From JAFDXJ01 sp038257845 (GTDB taxonomy: Bacteria > Bacteroidota > Bacteroidia > Chitinophagales > Chitinophagaceae), in the NCBI GenBank assembly GCA_038257845.1, contig JBBSQL010000008.1:1-64000 (forward strand): DNA of 64,000 nt. Reading direction: 5' to 3'. Positions 34,008 to 42,429 of this stretch are shown here, piece after piece. A program made the position numbers and the translations under genes. A model generated the notes under the pieces. The model was not told the origin of the DNA. It was given only the letters and a program-made list of their open reading frames with translations, and made no database searches. The first letter of the stretch is position 1; the number at the start of each line of letters is the position of its first letter.

Positions 34008-35234
34008 ATGGACGAATTTAAAACAAGGCGTTGGTTGCAATTTGCACTGGTTAATTTCTGTATTGTAGCATTGGCAGGTGTTACACTGCGTTATAAAATC
34101 AATTTCGCGCTACCAATCATTAATCAGAAGTATTTATTACATGCACATTCTCATTTTGCATTTGTCGGTTGGGTAAGCACGGCATTAATGGCTTTGCTGG
34201 TCAATTACCTCGAACGAAATGCGATTTATACCAATTACAAGAAATATAACCGGATCATTTTTGCAAATTGTCTTGCCGCTTATGGCATGTTCATTTCATT
34301 TGTATTCCAGGGATATGATACTTTATCCATTAGTTTTTCCACGCTCAGCATTTTCATTTCCTTCTTTTTCATTTATTTTTTCTGGCGGGACCTGAAACTT
34401 GTTACTGATAAATCTTATGCAGTGAACTGGTTTAAGACTGCATTGGTTTTATGGGGCATTTCTGCCATTGGTGCATTTTCACTGGCCTACCTGATGGCCA
34501 CACATAATACCAACCAGGAATATTATTTCGCGGCCATTTATTTTTTCCTGCATTTTCAATATAATGGCTGGTTTTTATTTGTGTGCTTTGGCCTGTTATT
34601 TTATCACTTATTCCGGACAGGACTCGTACAAGAAGTGGCGATCAATAAAAAATTATATCTCATCATGGCGGTCACGGTAGCCCCATCTTTCTTATTGTCT
34701 ATTCTTTGGCTTAAATTGCCCTCCTATCTGCGCTATATTGCTGATATATCTGGCATTTTACAATTACTTGTATTATTTTATTTTTTAAAACTAATACCCG
34801 CTATTAAAAGGTATATACCGCAATCTTTTACCAAAACCACCCGCACCTTGTGGATCCTGGCAACTGTTGCATTTATTATTAAAGTGATTTTGCAAATGCT
34901 TTCCATCATTCCATACTTAAGCCATTTTGCATTTGCTTTCAGGCCAATTGTGATTGGTTATTTACACCTGTCATTCCTATGCATCATTTCATTTTTTATT
35001 ATTGGTTATATCAATGAATATTTATGTACCCGCCAACGCCATGTGTCTGTTTTAGGTGTCATACTTTTTATAATAGGTGTGCTTGCGCAGGAGGTCATAT
35101 TAATGGTGCAGGGCCTCGAAGTCTTTCAAATGGAACCTTTGCCAATTGCAAATATTCTTTTATTTTATTGTGCCATACTTATAGCAGTGGGCATTATACG
35201 GATAACGGTAAAAATGAACAAACCAAAGACGTAG
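34008..35234 (+). CDS. Polytopic membrane protein with HxHxH motif
   Basis: A 408-residue membrane protein with about 12 predicted helices. I do not recognise the exact family. Conserved-looking His residues are placed near helix ends as in heme-copper oxidase subunit I: LLHAHSHFAFVGW (His 45, 47, 49), FFLHFQYNGWF and GYLHLSFLC. The full set of six His ligands, the Tyr-His pair and the usual length (>450) are not evident. It could be a COX1-like or NnrS-like heme or copper membrane protein in the nos electron pathway, or an accessory protein. It is divergent from the cytochrome c gene over the shared palindrome, which supports a link to N2O respiration. ATG at 34008. Confidence 0.75.
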   Translation: MDEFKTRRWLQFALVNFCIVALAGVTLRYKINFALPIINQKYLLHAHSHFAFVGWVSTALMALLVNYLERNAIYTNYKKYNRIIFANCLAAYGMFISFVFQGYDTLSISFSTLSIFISFFFIYFFWRDLKLVTDKSYAVNWFKTALVLWGISAIGAFSLAYLMATHNTNQEYYFAAIYFFLHFQYNGWFLFVCFGLLFYHLFRTGLVQEVAINKKLYLIMAVTVAPSFLLSILWLKLPSYLRYIADISGILQLLVLFYFLKLIPAIKRYIPQSFTKTTRTLWILATVAFIIKVILQMLSIIPYLSHFAFAFRPIVIGYLHLSFLCIISFFIIGYINEYLCTRQRHVSVLGVILFIIGVLAQEVILMVQGLEVFQMEPLPIANILLFYCAILIAVGIIRITVKMNKPKT

Positions 35235-35264
35235 CTTTTTTTAATTCTATTAAAGCTCCTTAAC

Positions 35265-35276
35265 TGATTTAAATCA
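35265..35276. promoter_or_regulatory. Second FNR-like palindrome
   Basis: TGATTTAAATCA is a perfect 12-bp palindrome with the same TGAT-N4-ATCA layout as the site at 33885. It is 117 nt (centre) before the start of the coiled-coil gene, nearly the same distance as the first site has to the membrane protein gene (112 nt). Confidence 0.5.
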
Positions 35277-35387
35277 TACAAGTGGCTGTTTCCCCTCATG
35301 AAATACTAAAAAGCAATGATGCATTTTTGGAGTATATTTTCCTGCTATTTTTTAAATTTAATATAGAGCAGGCTCAACAATACAGTA

Positions 35388-35750
35388 ATGAAATTGGCAA
35401 AATACCATCAGCTACAACAGGAGTTTATGTCCTGGCAAAGAAGCCTCGAATTTTTTAAGCAGGAAAATGCAATGCTTAAATACAGGCTGAGCGAAATGGT
35501 AGATGATGCCGAACAAGCAATTGATTTAGCATCTGCCGAACATTTTCAAAATGAATTTATCCATATTGATGAAATGCTGGGTAATCTTTCAAAATCTCTC
35601 TTAAATTTTTCACGCATATCCGACCTGGAAAAGGAAGCCGGCATTACAATTACCGAGCATGGCATCTTGCGTGAAAAAATGCATTCCCTGGAAAAAAAAT
35701 GTTTAAACCTGGCGTTGCAATTCAATAAAAAAATGTTGTCAGCGGCATGA
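35388..35750 (+). CDS. Small coiled-coil protein
   Basis: A 120-residue soluble protein of unknown function. It is almost entirely heptad-like helix (EFFKQENAMLKYRLSEMVDD, HGILREKMHSLEKKCLNLAL) with no membrane segment or enzyme motif. The start ATG 35388 is the first in frame. It stops one base before the end of the convergent regulator gene at 35751 and follows an FNR-like site. Its likely job is protein-protein contact, possibly with the two-component system, which is only inferred from position. Confidence 0.65.
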   Translation: MKLAKYHQLQQEFMSWQRSLEFFKQENAMLKYRLSEMVDDAEQAIDLASAEHFQNEFIHIDEMLGNLSKSLLNFSRISDLEKEAGITITEHGILREKMHSLEKKCLNLALQFNKKMLSAA

Positions 35751-36806
35751 TCAGTTAACCATATTTTTTAACTTATTTTCATCCAGCACTTTTATATTTC
35801 CCGGGGCTGCGGAAATAATATTTTCATTTTTAAAATCACTCAATGTTCGGATCAGGGATTCCGTAGTCGTTCCAACAATATGTGCCAGGTCTTCTCTTGA
35901 AATATGCATGGAAAAACTTTCTTTACCTTCTTCTTTATATTTATCCAATAAAGTAAGAATGGCTTCTGCTACGCGCTTCCTTAGTGAATTATAAGCGAGA
36001 CTTAATAATTGTTCTTCTTTTTCATGAACGTGATGCGCAAGCAATCGAATAAATTTTTGCGCCACATCTTTATTTCTATAAATAAGTTTTTCAAAATCCG
36101 AACGACCAATACTTGAAACCTCTGACTCCTCAAGCGTTTCAGCAGATTCCTGGTACATCGTATTTTCCAGGAGCGACTGGTAGCCAAAAAAATCACCCGC
36201 AGTAAATAAGCCTACAGTGAGCTCTTTCCCATAATCATTGATCTTATATGTTCTTACTTTCCCGGACATGATATAAAATAAATTATGTGGCTGCTGGCCT
36301 TCTGCATAAATGCGTTGCTTTTTTTTAAATTGCTGAATGACATTGGATCCTGCGAGTTCTTTCAATGAATCTTCTCCACGAATACTATCAAAAAAACCAT
36401 CCAGTTTGTGCGTAGCCTGCAGGCGCTCTGAAATCTTTTCTTCTTTTTTCAGCCTGCTTTCAATTGCATTCATTAGTTCAATATCCGTAAATGGTTTTGT
36501 GATATAATCATCAGCGCCCATTTCCATGCCTTTGCGAAAATCTCCGCGTTCTGTTTTCGCTGTCAAAAAAATAAACGGTGTGTTTTTTAATTGCCCATTT
36601 TTATTGAGCAGGTGCAAAAGGCCATAACCATCCAATACCGGCATCATGATATCACAAATAATCAAACCGGGATTTTGTTGTAAAGCAATTTCATATCCCT
36701 CGCGCCCGTTGGATGCTGTAAATACTTCATAACCTGCAAGCGCTAAAATTTCAGCCGTATTTTCCCGCAATTCCGGGCTGTCTTCTACCAGCAGAATTTT
36801 TATCAT
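35751..36806 (-). CDS. Response regulator with Crp/Fnr output (REC-cNMP-HTH)
   Basis: A 351-residue fusion. Residues 1-118 form a receiver domain with acidic Glu 8/Asp 9, phospho-acceptor Asp 52 (IICDIMMPVLDGY), Thr 82 and Lys 104. Residues ~145-255 form a cyclic-nucleotide-binding-like beta-roll (FKKKQRIYAEGQQPHNLFYI, GDFFGYQSLLENT). The C-terminus is a Crp winged helix with Glu 316 and Arg 320 in the recognition helix (TTTESLIRTL), the pair that reads TGA half-sites in Crp and FNR. No cysteines are present in the sensor roll, so it is not an FeS O2 sensor. ATG overlaps the kinase stop by 4 nt. It probably binds the nearby TGAT-N4-ATCA sites. Confidence 0.9.
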   Translation of the reverse strand: MIKILLVEDSPELRENTAEILALAGYEVFTASNGREGYEIALQQNPGLIICDIMMPVLDGYGLLHLLNKNGQLKNTPFIFLTAKTERGDFRKGMEMGADDYITKPFTDIELMNAIESRLKKEEKISERLQATHKLDGFFDSIRGEDSLKELAGSNVIQQFKKKQRIYAEGQQPHNLFYIMSGKVRTYKINDYGKELTVGLFTAGDFFGYQSLLENTMYQESAETLEESEVSSIGRSDFEKLIYRNKDVAQKFIRLLAHHVHEKEEQLLSLAYNSLRKRVAEAILTLLDKYKEEGKESFSMHISREDLAHIVGTTTESLIRTLSDFKNENIISAAPGNIKVLDENKLKNMVN

Positions 36807-38041
36807 TGTTTAAAAGTAATTTTTATTTCAGTACCCGTTTCGAGTTCACTTTTCAATTCCAAATGGCCGTTCATCATTTCTACATATTTCGCTACAATAT
36901 GCAACCCCAGGCCGGTTCCGGGAATATTGGCCGCGTTTTTAGCACGGAAAAATAGCTCAAATAAATGTTGCTGATCCTGTTTGGAAATTCCCATGCCTTC
37001 ATCTTTGATGGTGAAAATAATTTTTTTTGCTGAAACTTCCGTGTTGATTAAAATGCTTTTCCCTTCCATGGAAAATTTTGCTGCATTGGAGATAAGATTG
37101 ATCAGTATATTTTTAAATAAAACTTCATCCAGCCGAATGACTTCTTTTCCTTTATGCGAATAATTAATTTGCTGGCCCTTTTTCAAAATATCATTCATTT
37201 CATTCACCTGCTGCAGGATGAGTTCACGGATATTAAAAAACGTAAAATGAGCAGTGATTTTCCCGTCCTCAATTTTTCCGAGTGATAAAAATTCATTGAG
37301 AATATTATTCAAATTGGTGACAGCAGATTTAATGCGCTGCACGTGTTTATCACGATTGGCCTGTTCTTCAGTTAATTTATACTTTGATAAAAGAGATGCC
37401 GAAGAAAGTATTGTGCTGAGTGGTGTTCTGAATTCATGTGAAGCCATTGATACAAATGCACTCTTTAATTCGCCCAAATCTTTTTCTTTGTTCAAAGCTT
37501 TAAAAAGCTCATCTTTTGATATTTCCAGTTTCGTCAATGCATCCTGCAATTTCAACGTACGCTCATGTACATTTTTTTCCAGTTCATCATTCTGCGCTTC
37601 CATCCTGCTATTCATTTCTGCAAGCGCAAGCCTTTGCTGCTTCAATTTTTTTTCTGTTTCCTTACGTGCACTGATATTACTGATAAAGGCAATGGAAAAA
37701 ACGCCATTCTCATTGGCATAACTGCTCAGGCTGATTTCCAAAGGAATTTCCGAACCATCTTTTTTCATACCGAACAGATCGCGGCCTATGCCCATCGGCC
37801 TTGTGGCAGGATGTGCAATAAATTCATCGCGATCAGTTACATGCCTGGAATGAAACCTCGGCGGAATCAAAATTTCCAGTTTACAGCCAACAATTTCTTC
37901 TCTTTCATAACCAAACATGCTCAATAAAAAATCATTGGCCAACTCAATATTTCCCTCCTTATTGATAAGTAAAATGCCGAGCGAAGCATTTTGAAAAACC
38001 GCAGCAAATCTTTCCTGTTCATTTAAAAGGAGTTTATCCAT
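36803..38041 (-). CDS. PAS-domain sensor histidine kinase
   Basis: A 412-residue soluble kinase without membrane helices. A PAS domain covers residues ~12-128 (RFAAVFQNASLGILLINKEG). A coiled-coil signalling helix follows (~130-190), then the HisKA domain with phospho-His 202 in FVSMASHEFRTPLSTI. The HATPase domain has the N-box LINLISNAAKFSMEG, G1 DEGMGISKQDQ and G2 GTGLGLHIVAKY. Its signal is not readable from the PAS sequence; a bound heme or other cofactor would need specific residues I cannot assign. Coupled to the downstream response regulator by a 4-nt overlap, so the pair acts together. Confidence 0.93.
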   Translation of the reverse strand: MDKLLLNEQERFAAVFQNASLGILLINKEGNIELANDFLLSMFGYEREEIVGCKLEILIPPRFHSRHVTDRDEFIAHPATRPMGIGRDLFGMKKDGSEIPLEISLSSYANENGVFSIAFISNISARKETEKKLKQQRLALAEMNSRMEAQNDELEKNVHERTLKLQDALTKLEISKDELFKALNKEKDLGELKSAFVSMASHEFRTPLSTILSSASLLSKYKLTEEQANRDKHVQRIKSAVTNLNNILNEFLSLGKIEDGKITAHFTFFNIRELILQQVNEMNDILKKGQQINYSHKGKEVIRLDEVLFKNILINLISNAAKFSMEGKSILINTEVSAKKIIFTIKDEGMGISKQDQQHLFELFFRAKNAANIPGTGLGLHIVAKYVEMMNGHLELKSELETGTEIKITFKQ

Positions 38042-38104
38042 AACATGATTTTCATTTACTCCGTGCGAAGTTCTTTTAATTTTATTAAAATAAAAATCCC
38101 ATTT

Positions 38105-38971
38105 TCAATTTAATTCAAACCTGAAAAAGACAGGTAAATGATCTGAAATTTTCCCTGCATCTTCCATAGTTTGAAACTGTTTATAAAAATAAAAAGCCCA
38201 CGTTGTATCAACATGTACATACCCGGGCATATAAAAAAAATTATCGAATGCCGAAGACAAACAATCATGCTGAATACATTTTTTCCTGAGTGTTGTTTTC
38301 TGATCTATTAATGCCGCCTTGTATCCCATAGCTTTTATGGGATTGAATACCGTATGCGTTTCCGGGCAATTAAAATCACCCAGGAATAATAAATTTTTTT
38401 CCGGGTATTCTGCCGGCAAAAATTTAAAATATTTTATTTCCGTTTCGGGTTGCATGTTTTTTGTGATTGCATGAAAATTTACTAATGTACATTCTTTGCT
38501 ACCAAATGAAAAAGTAGCAAAATAAGGTTCACGGTCTATTTCAAGACTATATTTTTTCTCCAGCCAGGGTTTTTCTTTTAATTGCACACGAGCTGATTTC
38601 CATAAAAATGCATAGCGCTCGGTTTTATAGGAATTCCCGGAGGTTGGTGGACTTACAACATAAGCCCAGTACACATTTCCCTTGTTTAGTAAAGCCGCGA
38701 GTTTGGCCACAGTTTCCACGCCGCCATTTCCTGCTACCACTTCCTGGATCGCCAAAATGTCGCAATCGGTAACTGTTTTTGCAATATAATCCAGTGTAGC
38801 AGCCGATTTTGCAATGCCAAAATCCTTCAGGTTCCAGGAGCAAATCACATATTTTGCGGGAATATTTGTTATATAAATATTTTTGCGGGAAATATGCGCA
38901 CCGCTTATATTTTCATGCTGCATCGGGAAGAAAATGGCAAGCAAAAAAATTATGGAAAACGATCTGAACAA
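38105..38971 (-). CDS. Secreted endonuclease/exonuclease/phosphatase family protein
   Basis: A 288-residue EEP (DNase I-like) hydrolase. The only start for its signal peptide (RSFSIIFLLAIFFPM) is a TTG at 38971, which follows an in-frame TAA directly. The fold markers are in order: ICSWNLKDFG (Asn), LAIQEVV (catalytic Glu), FLGDFNCPET (Asp and Asn) and the terminal SDHLPVFFRF (His of the SDH motif). The substrate may be DNA, a phosphoinositide or a nucleotide phosphate, and cannot be chosen from the sequence. It stands upstream of the kinase gene on the same strand with a 63-nt gap. Confidence 0.85.
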   Translation of the reverse strand: MFRSFSIIFLLAIFFPMQHENISGAHISRKNIYITNIPAKYVICSWNLKDFGIAKSAATLDYIAKTVTDCDILAIQEVVAGNGGVETVAKLAALLNKGNVYWAYVVSPPTSGNSYKTERYAFLWKSARVQLKEKPWLEKKYSLEIDREPYFATFSFGSKECTLVNFHAITKNMQPETEIKYFKFLPAEYPEKNLLFLGDFNCPETHTVFNPIKAMGYKAALIDQKTTLRKKCIQHDCLSSAFDNFFYMPGYVHVDTTWAFYFYKQFQTMEDAGKISDHLPVFFRFELN

Positions 38972-39083
38972 TTATTTTGTTTGTTTATGGGTTGAGTGAT
39001 AAAACAACAGATTACAAATATATTTGCAATGAACATCATTTTTCCCTGCATATTTGTATTTATTATTTTATAAAAATAAAATC

Positions 39084-40025
39084 ATGCGCATTTTACTGGT
39101 CACCTTTTTTACGCTTACCCTTTTTTACTCCTGCAAAAATGATGACGTCTCTCTTTCCGGAGATGCACAGGTTTCTATGGATGCTTTCAGCAAAGCTTTT
39201 CAGCCATTAAAATTGCCAATGCGTATAGCTGATACAAGTTTACAAAGTGTGGGTGATACAACAACGATCAGCTATGCAGCCATTTCCGGCATTGTGCCGG
39301 ATTCTGTTTTTCAATCTTTTAAAAAAGGAAAAGAGAAATCACCAAAGATCACTTTTCATGCCATTGGAAAAAAAGAATCTGAAACAGATAATTTTTACCT
39401 GCTTTCTATGAAGAGTGGAAAAAATATTGACCTGGTCGTTTTTGTTTTTGATAAAGAAAAAAAGTTTGCCGCATACCAGGATTTATTGCAAAAAAATAAC
39501 CCGGATGACTATGCTCATAATGTGCTGATCACTTCAGAACCTGCATTTATCATCAGCCGGGAAAAAAAGGGAAAAGACAACACCACTTTATATAGCCGGA
39601 ATAGTTTAGCGTATTCGGCGGCTTCCCATTCATTTATAACGGTGATGAAAGATAGTAATGAAAACCCTGAAAACATTGCTGTCATTAATCCTTTGGATAC
39701 ACTCCCGCAAAAAAATAAATACAGCGGCAATTATACAGAAGATAAAAGAAATTACATTTCACTGCGGGATGGAAAAGATGAACACAGCTACCAGTTTTTT
39801 ATCCATTTTGAAAAAAATGGCGGCGACTGTACCGGTGAATTAAAAGGCATTATGAAAATGACGGATGCAAAAAATGCCATTTACCAGCAAAACGGTGATG
39901 TCTGCGTGATTGATTTTCGTTTTGATGGAAAAAGAATTATCGTGAAAGAACGCGGCAATTGTGGCAATCACCGCGGCATTAAGTGTTTCTTTGATGATGA
40001 ATATGTGAAGAAGAAAACAAATTAA
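39084..40025 (+). CDS. Hypothetical lipoprotein
   Basis: A 313-residue protein of unknown function. The ATG at 39084 starts a lipoprotein signal (MRILLVTFFTLTLFYSC, Cys 17). An in-frame earlier ATG at 39054 would put ten residues ahead of it and is less likely. The mature part has no hydrophobic helix and no recognised domain. It includes a Cys in NGGDCTGELKGIMKMTD and another in GDVCVIDFRFDGKRI, and C-terminal GNCGNHRGIKCFFDDEYVKK, which could form disulfides. The gene is monocistronic by appearance. Confidence 0.75.
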   Translation: MRILLVTFFTLTLFYSCKNDDVSLSGDAQVSMDAFSKAFQPLKLPMRIADTSLQSVGDTTTISYAAISGIVPDSVFQSFKKGKEKSPKITFHAIGKKESETDNFYLLSMKSGKNIDLVVFVFDKEKKFAAYQDLLQKNNPDDYAHNVLITSEPAFIISREKKGKDNTTLYSRNSLAYSAASHSFITVMKDSNENPENIAVINPLDTLPQKNKYSGNYTEDKRNYISLRDGKDEHSYQFFIHFEKNGGDCTGELKGIMKMTDAKNAIYQQNGDVCVIDFRFDGKRIIVKERGNCGNHRGIKCFFDDEYVKKKTN

Positions 40026-40226
40026 ATTTTACAAAAAATCTCGTTTATCTCTTTATTGAACCTACGGGGTTTCATTCACACAAACATTAGCTTTTTTTAC
40101 ATAAAGAAGTTCCCCCAATTAAAATCATTATTATAAATTTTATCCACCATTCCTGCAAATAAATGCAGAAGGTTTTTATGAATAATATTTATACCCTAAA
40201 TTGCGCCGCAACAGAAAAAACAATCA

Positions 40227-41888
40227 ATGAATTTCAATAAGTATGAAGTACCTTATAAACGCGATGACAGGTACACCAAAAAAGTGGCTTATTTTTCCAT
40301 GGAATTTGCCGTACATCAACCTTTAAAAATATACAGTGGCGGCCTGGGGTTTTTGTCGGGTTCCCACATGCGCAGTGCATACGAACTTCGTCAAAATGTA
40401 ATAGGCATCGGCATTTTATGGAAATATGGGTATTACGATCAAACGCGTAACCAGGACCAGACAATGCGTGTAACCTGGATGGAAAAAAACTACAGCTTTT
40501 TGGAGGATACCGGGATCAAATTTCAACTCACCATTCACGATCACCCGGTTTGGGTAAAAGCTTATTATCTCAATCCCGAAACGTTCAAGTCGGCGCCACT
40601 TTTTTTATTGTCAACCGACCTGCCGGAAAATGATTATGTATCACAAACCATTTGTCACCATTTGTATGATGCAAATGTGGCCAGTAAAGTGGCACAGTTT
40701 ATTTTGCTCGGCGCCGGTGGTGCAAAATTAATTGATGAACTTGGTTTCAATCCGGACGTATATCATTTAAATGAAGCGCATGGCATTTCTTCCGCCTTTT
40801 ATTTATACAATAAGTTTAAAGATATCAATAAAGTGCGTGAGCGCCTTGTTTTCACCACGCATACACCGGAAGAAGCCGGCAATGAAAAACATGATATTTT
40901 TCTATGCCATAAAATGAGTTATTTCTGCGGGCTTTCGATTGATGAAGTGAAAGATCTAACCGGCAATTACGAAGATGCTTTCAATCATTCTTTAGCCGCT
41001 TTACGTTTTGCAAGACTGGCAAATGGAGTATCTAAATTGCATGGCCATGTATCCAGGGAAATGTGGGGGAAATATGACAATATATGCCCGATCATTTCCA
41101 TCACCAATGCACAGAATTTCCGCTATTGGGCAGATAAACAATTATATCATTTCATGGAGGAAGGGAATGATCTTTTATTTGAAGACCGGAAAAAACATTT
41201 GAAGAAAAGAGCATTTGAAATTGTTGCAGATCAAACCGGGAAAATTTTTGATCCAAATATTTTAACGATCGTTTGGGCGCGCAGGCTTGCAGGATATAAA
41301 CGGGCGGATTTGTTGACACAGAATGAAGCTGCATTTAAAAAATTATTGACTGATACCAAATACCCTGTGCAAATTATTTGGGCCGGAAAGCCATATCCCG
41401 CGGATTACCCGGCGATTACTCAATTTGACAATTTAGTTCACCTGAGTAAAGAATATAAAAATGTAGCAGTGATGGTTGGTTATGAACTGGCATTGAGCAA
41501 ACGCATGAAACAGGCTTCAGATGTTTGGTTGAATAATCCGCGTGTACCGCGCGAAGCTTCCGGTACAAGCGGCATGACGGCGGCCATGAATGGCGCTGTA
41601 AATTTCTCCACAGATGATGGCTGGATACCGGAATTTATAAATGACGGTAATAATGGATTCTTAATTCCAAAAACGGATTATGAAGCCATGTCCGTTCATG
41701 ATCAGGATCAATATGACCTAAAACATTTGTATGACATTTTACTTAATAAGATCATACCCATGTTTTACGAAGAAAAAGATACCTGGCGGCAGATCACAAA
41801 AAATGGAATGCGTGATGTGCGTTTCCAGTTTGACAGCAACCGTATGGCGCATGAATATTATGAGTTATTGTATGAAACGAAGCCTTAA
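40227..41888 (+). CDS. GT35 alpha-glucan phosphorylase homologue lacking the PLP lysine
   Basis: A 553-residue protein of the short glucan phosphorylase type: VAYFSMEFAVHQPLKIYSGG at residues ~23-42, then a GT-B fold with YHLNEAHGIS and VWARRLAGYKRADL. Active family members phosphorolyse glycogen or maltodextrin with PLP held by a Lys in EASGTSGMK. Here that site reads EASGTSGMTAAMNGA (codon ACG, Thr 451), one base from Lys. So either catalysis differs or the protein is regulatory. Rest of the fold appears intact. ATG 40227. Downstream is a TPR gene, and a GH13 gene lies a few kb away; both fit glycogen use, the latter weakly. Confidence 0.85.
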   Translation: MNFNKYEVPYKRDDRYTKKVAYFSMEFAVHQPLKIYSGGLGFLSGSHMRSAYELRQNVIGIGILWKYGYYDQTRNQDQTMRVTWMEKNYSFLEDTGIKFQLTIHDHPVWVKAYYLNPETFKSAPLFLLSTDLPENDYVSQTICHHLYDANVASKVAQFILLGAGGAKLIDELGFNPDVYHLNEAHGISSAFYLYNKFKDINKVRERLVFTTHTPEEAGNEKHDIFLCHKMSYFCGLSIDEVKDLTGNYEDAFNHSLAALRFARLANGVSKLHGHVSREMWGKYDNICPIISITNAQNFRYWADKQLYHFMEEGNDLLFEDRKKHLKKRAFEIVADQTGKIFDPNILTIVWARRLAGYKRADLLTQNEAAFKKLLTDTKYPVQIIWAGKPYPADYPAITQFDNLVHLSKEYKNVAVMVGYELALSKRMKQASDVWLNNPRVPREASGTSGMTAAMNGAVNFSTDDGWIPEFINDGNNGFLIPKTDYEAMSVHDQDQYDLKHLYDILLNKIIPMFYEEKDTWRQITKNGMRDVRFQFDSNRMAHEYYELLYETKP

Positions 41889-41935
41889 ATTTGTAAGAAG
41901 AAAATAGAATTTTATTTTTTTGTAAATAAAACAGG

Positions 41936-42247
41936 ATGGCGCGTTTTGATAAACTAAAAGAACTATTAAAGGAAAGTCCAAAAGATAATTTCCTGAGGCA
42001 TGCGCTGGCGCTTGAATACATCAAATCGGGCGATGACTCAACCGCCAAAGATATTTTTGAAGAAATTTTATCTGAGTCGCCGGATTATATCGGTTCCTAT
42101 TATCATTTAGCCAGGTTGCTCGAACGGTTGGATGAAACAGACCTCGCAGTGCAATGGTATAAAAAAGGCCTGGAAGCCACGCGGCTTGCGGGTGATACGC
42201 ATGCATATAATGAATTGCATGCAGCTTATGAAGACCTTGTATTTTAA
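41936..42247 (+). CDS. Small TPR-like protein
   Basis: A 103-residue protein made of tetratricopeptide-like helix pairs: LRHALALEYIKSGDDSTAKD and YYHLARLLERLDETDLAVQW fit the TPR pattern with small residues at 8 and 20. No catalytic residue is visible and the partner is unknown. ATG 41936. It follows the phosphorylase-like gene by 47 nt and is followed by the tRNA-Gly gene. Confidence 0.8.
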   Translation: MARFDKLKELLKESPKDNFLRHALALEYIKSGDDSTAKDIFEEILSESPDYIGSYYHLARLLERLDETDLAVQWYKKGLEATRLAGDTHAYNELHAAYEDLVF

Positions 42248-42265
42248 AATTAAGTAAGGAAATAA

Positions 42266-42338
42266 GCGGAAATAGCTCAGTTGGTAGAGCATCAGTTTCC
42301 CAAACTGAAGGCCGCGGGTTCGAGTCCCGTTTTCCGCT
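42266..42338 (+). tRNA. tRNA-Gly (anticodon CCC)
   Basis: A 73-nt cloverleaf with acceptor arms GCGGAAA and TTTCCGC, D arm GCTC/GAGC, anticodon stem TCAGT/ACTGA with loop TTCCCAA (anticodon CCC at 42299-42301), and T arm CGGG/CCCG around TTCGAGT. The discriminator is T. CCA is not encoded. A T-run follows at once. Confidence 0.95.
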
Positions 42339-42429
42339 CTTTTTAAAAAAGAAAATCCAATAAAAAACATTATTTTTAATTGAATAATTTCAAAATCATT
42401 TTAGATTTTTTAAAAAAATCCGCGACTGT

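Noticed and set aside
37254..37721. 155-residue open frame antisense to the kinase
   Set aside because: Its low-complexity Ser/Phe/Leu composition reflects the Lys/Glu-rich helix on the other strand.
40150..40180. CTGCA-N6-TGCAG hairpin ahead of the phosphorylase-like gene
   Set aside because: The stem is only 5 bp and the T-run after it is short; no clear role.
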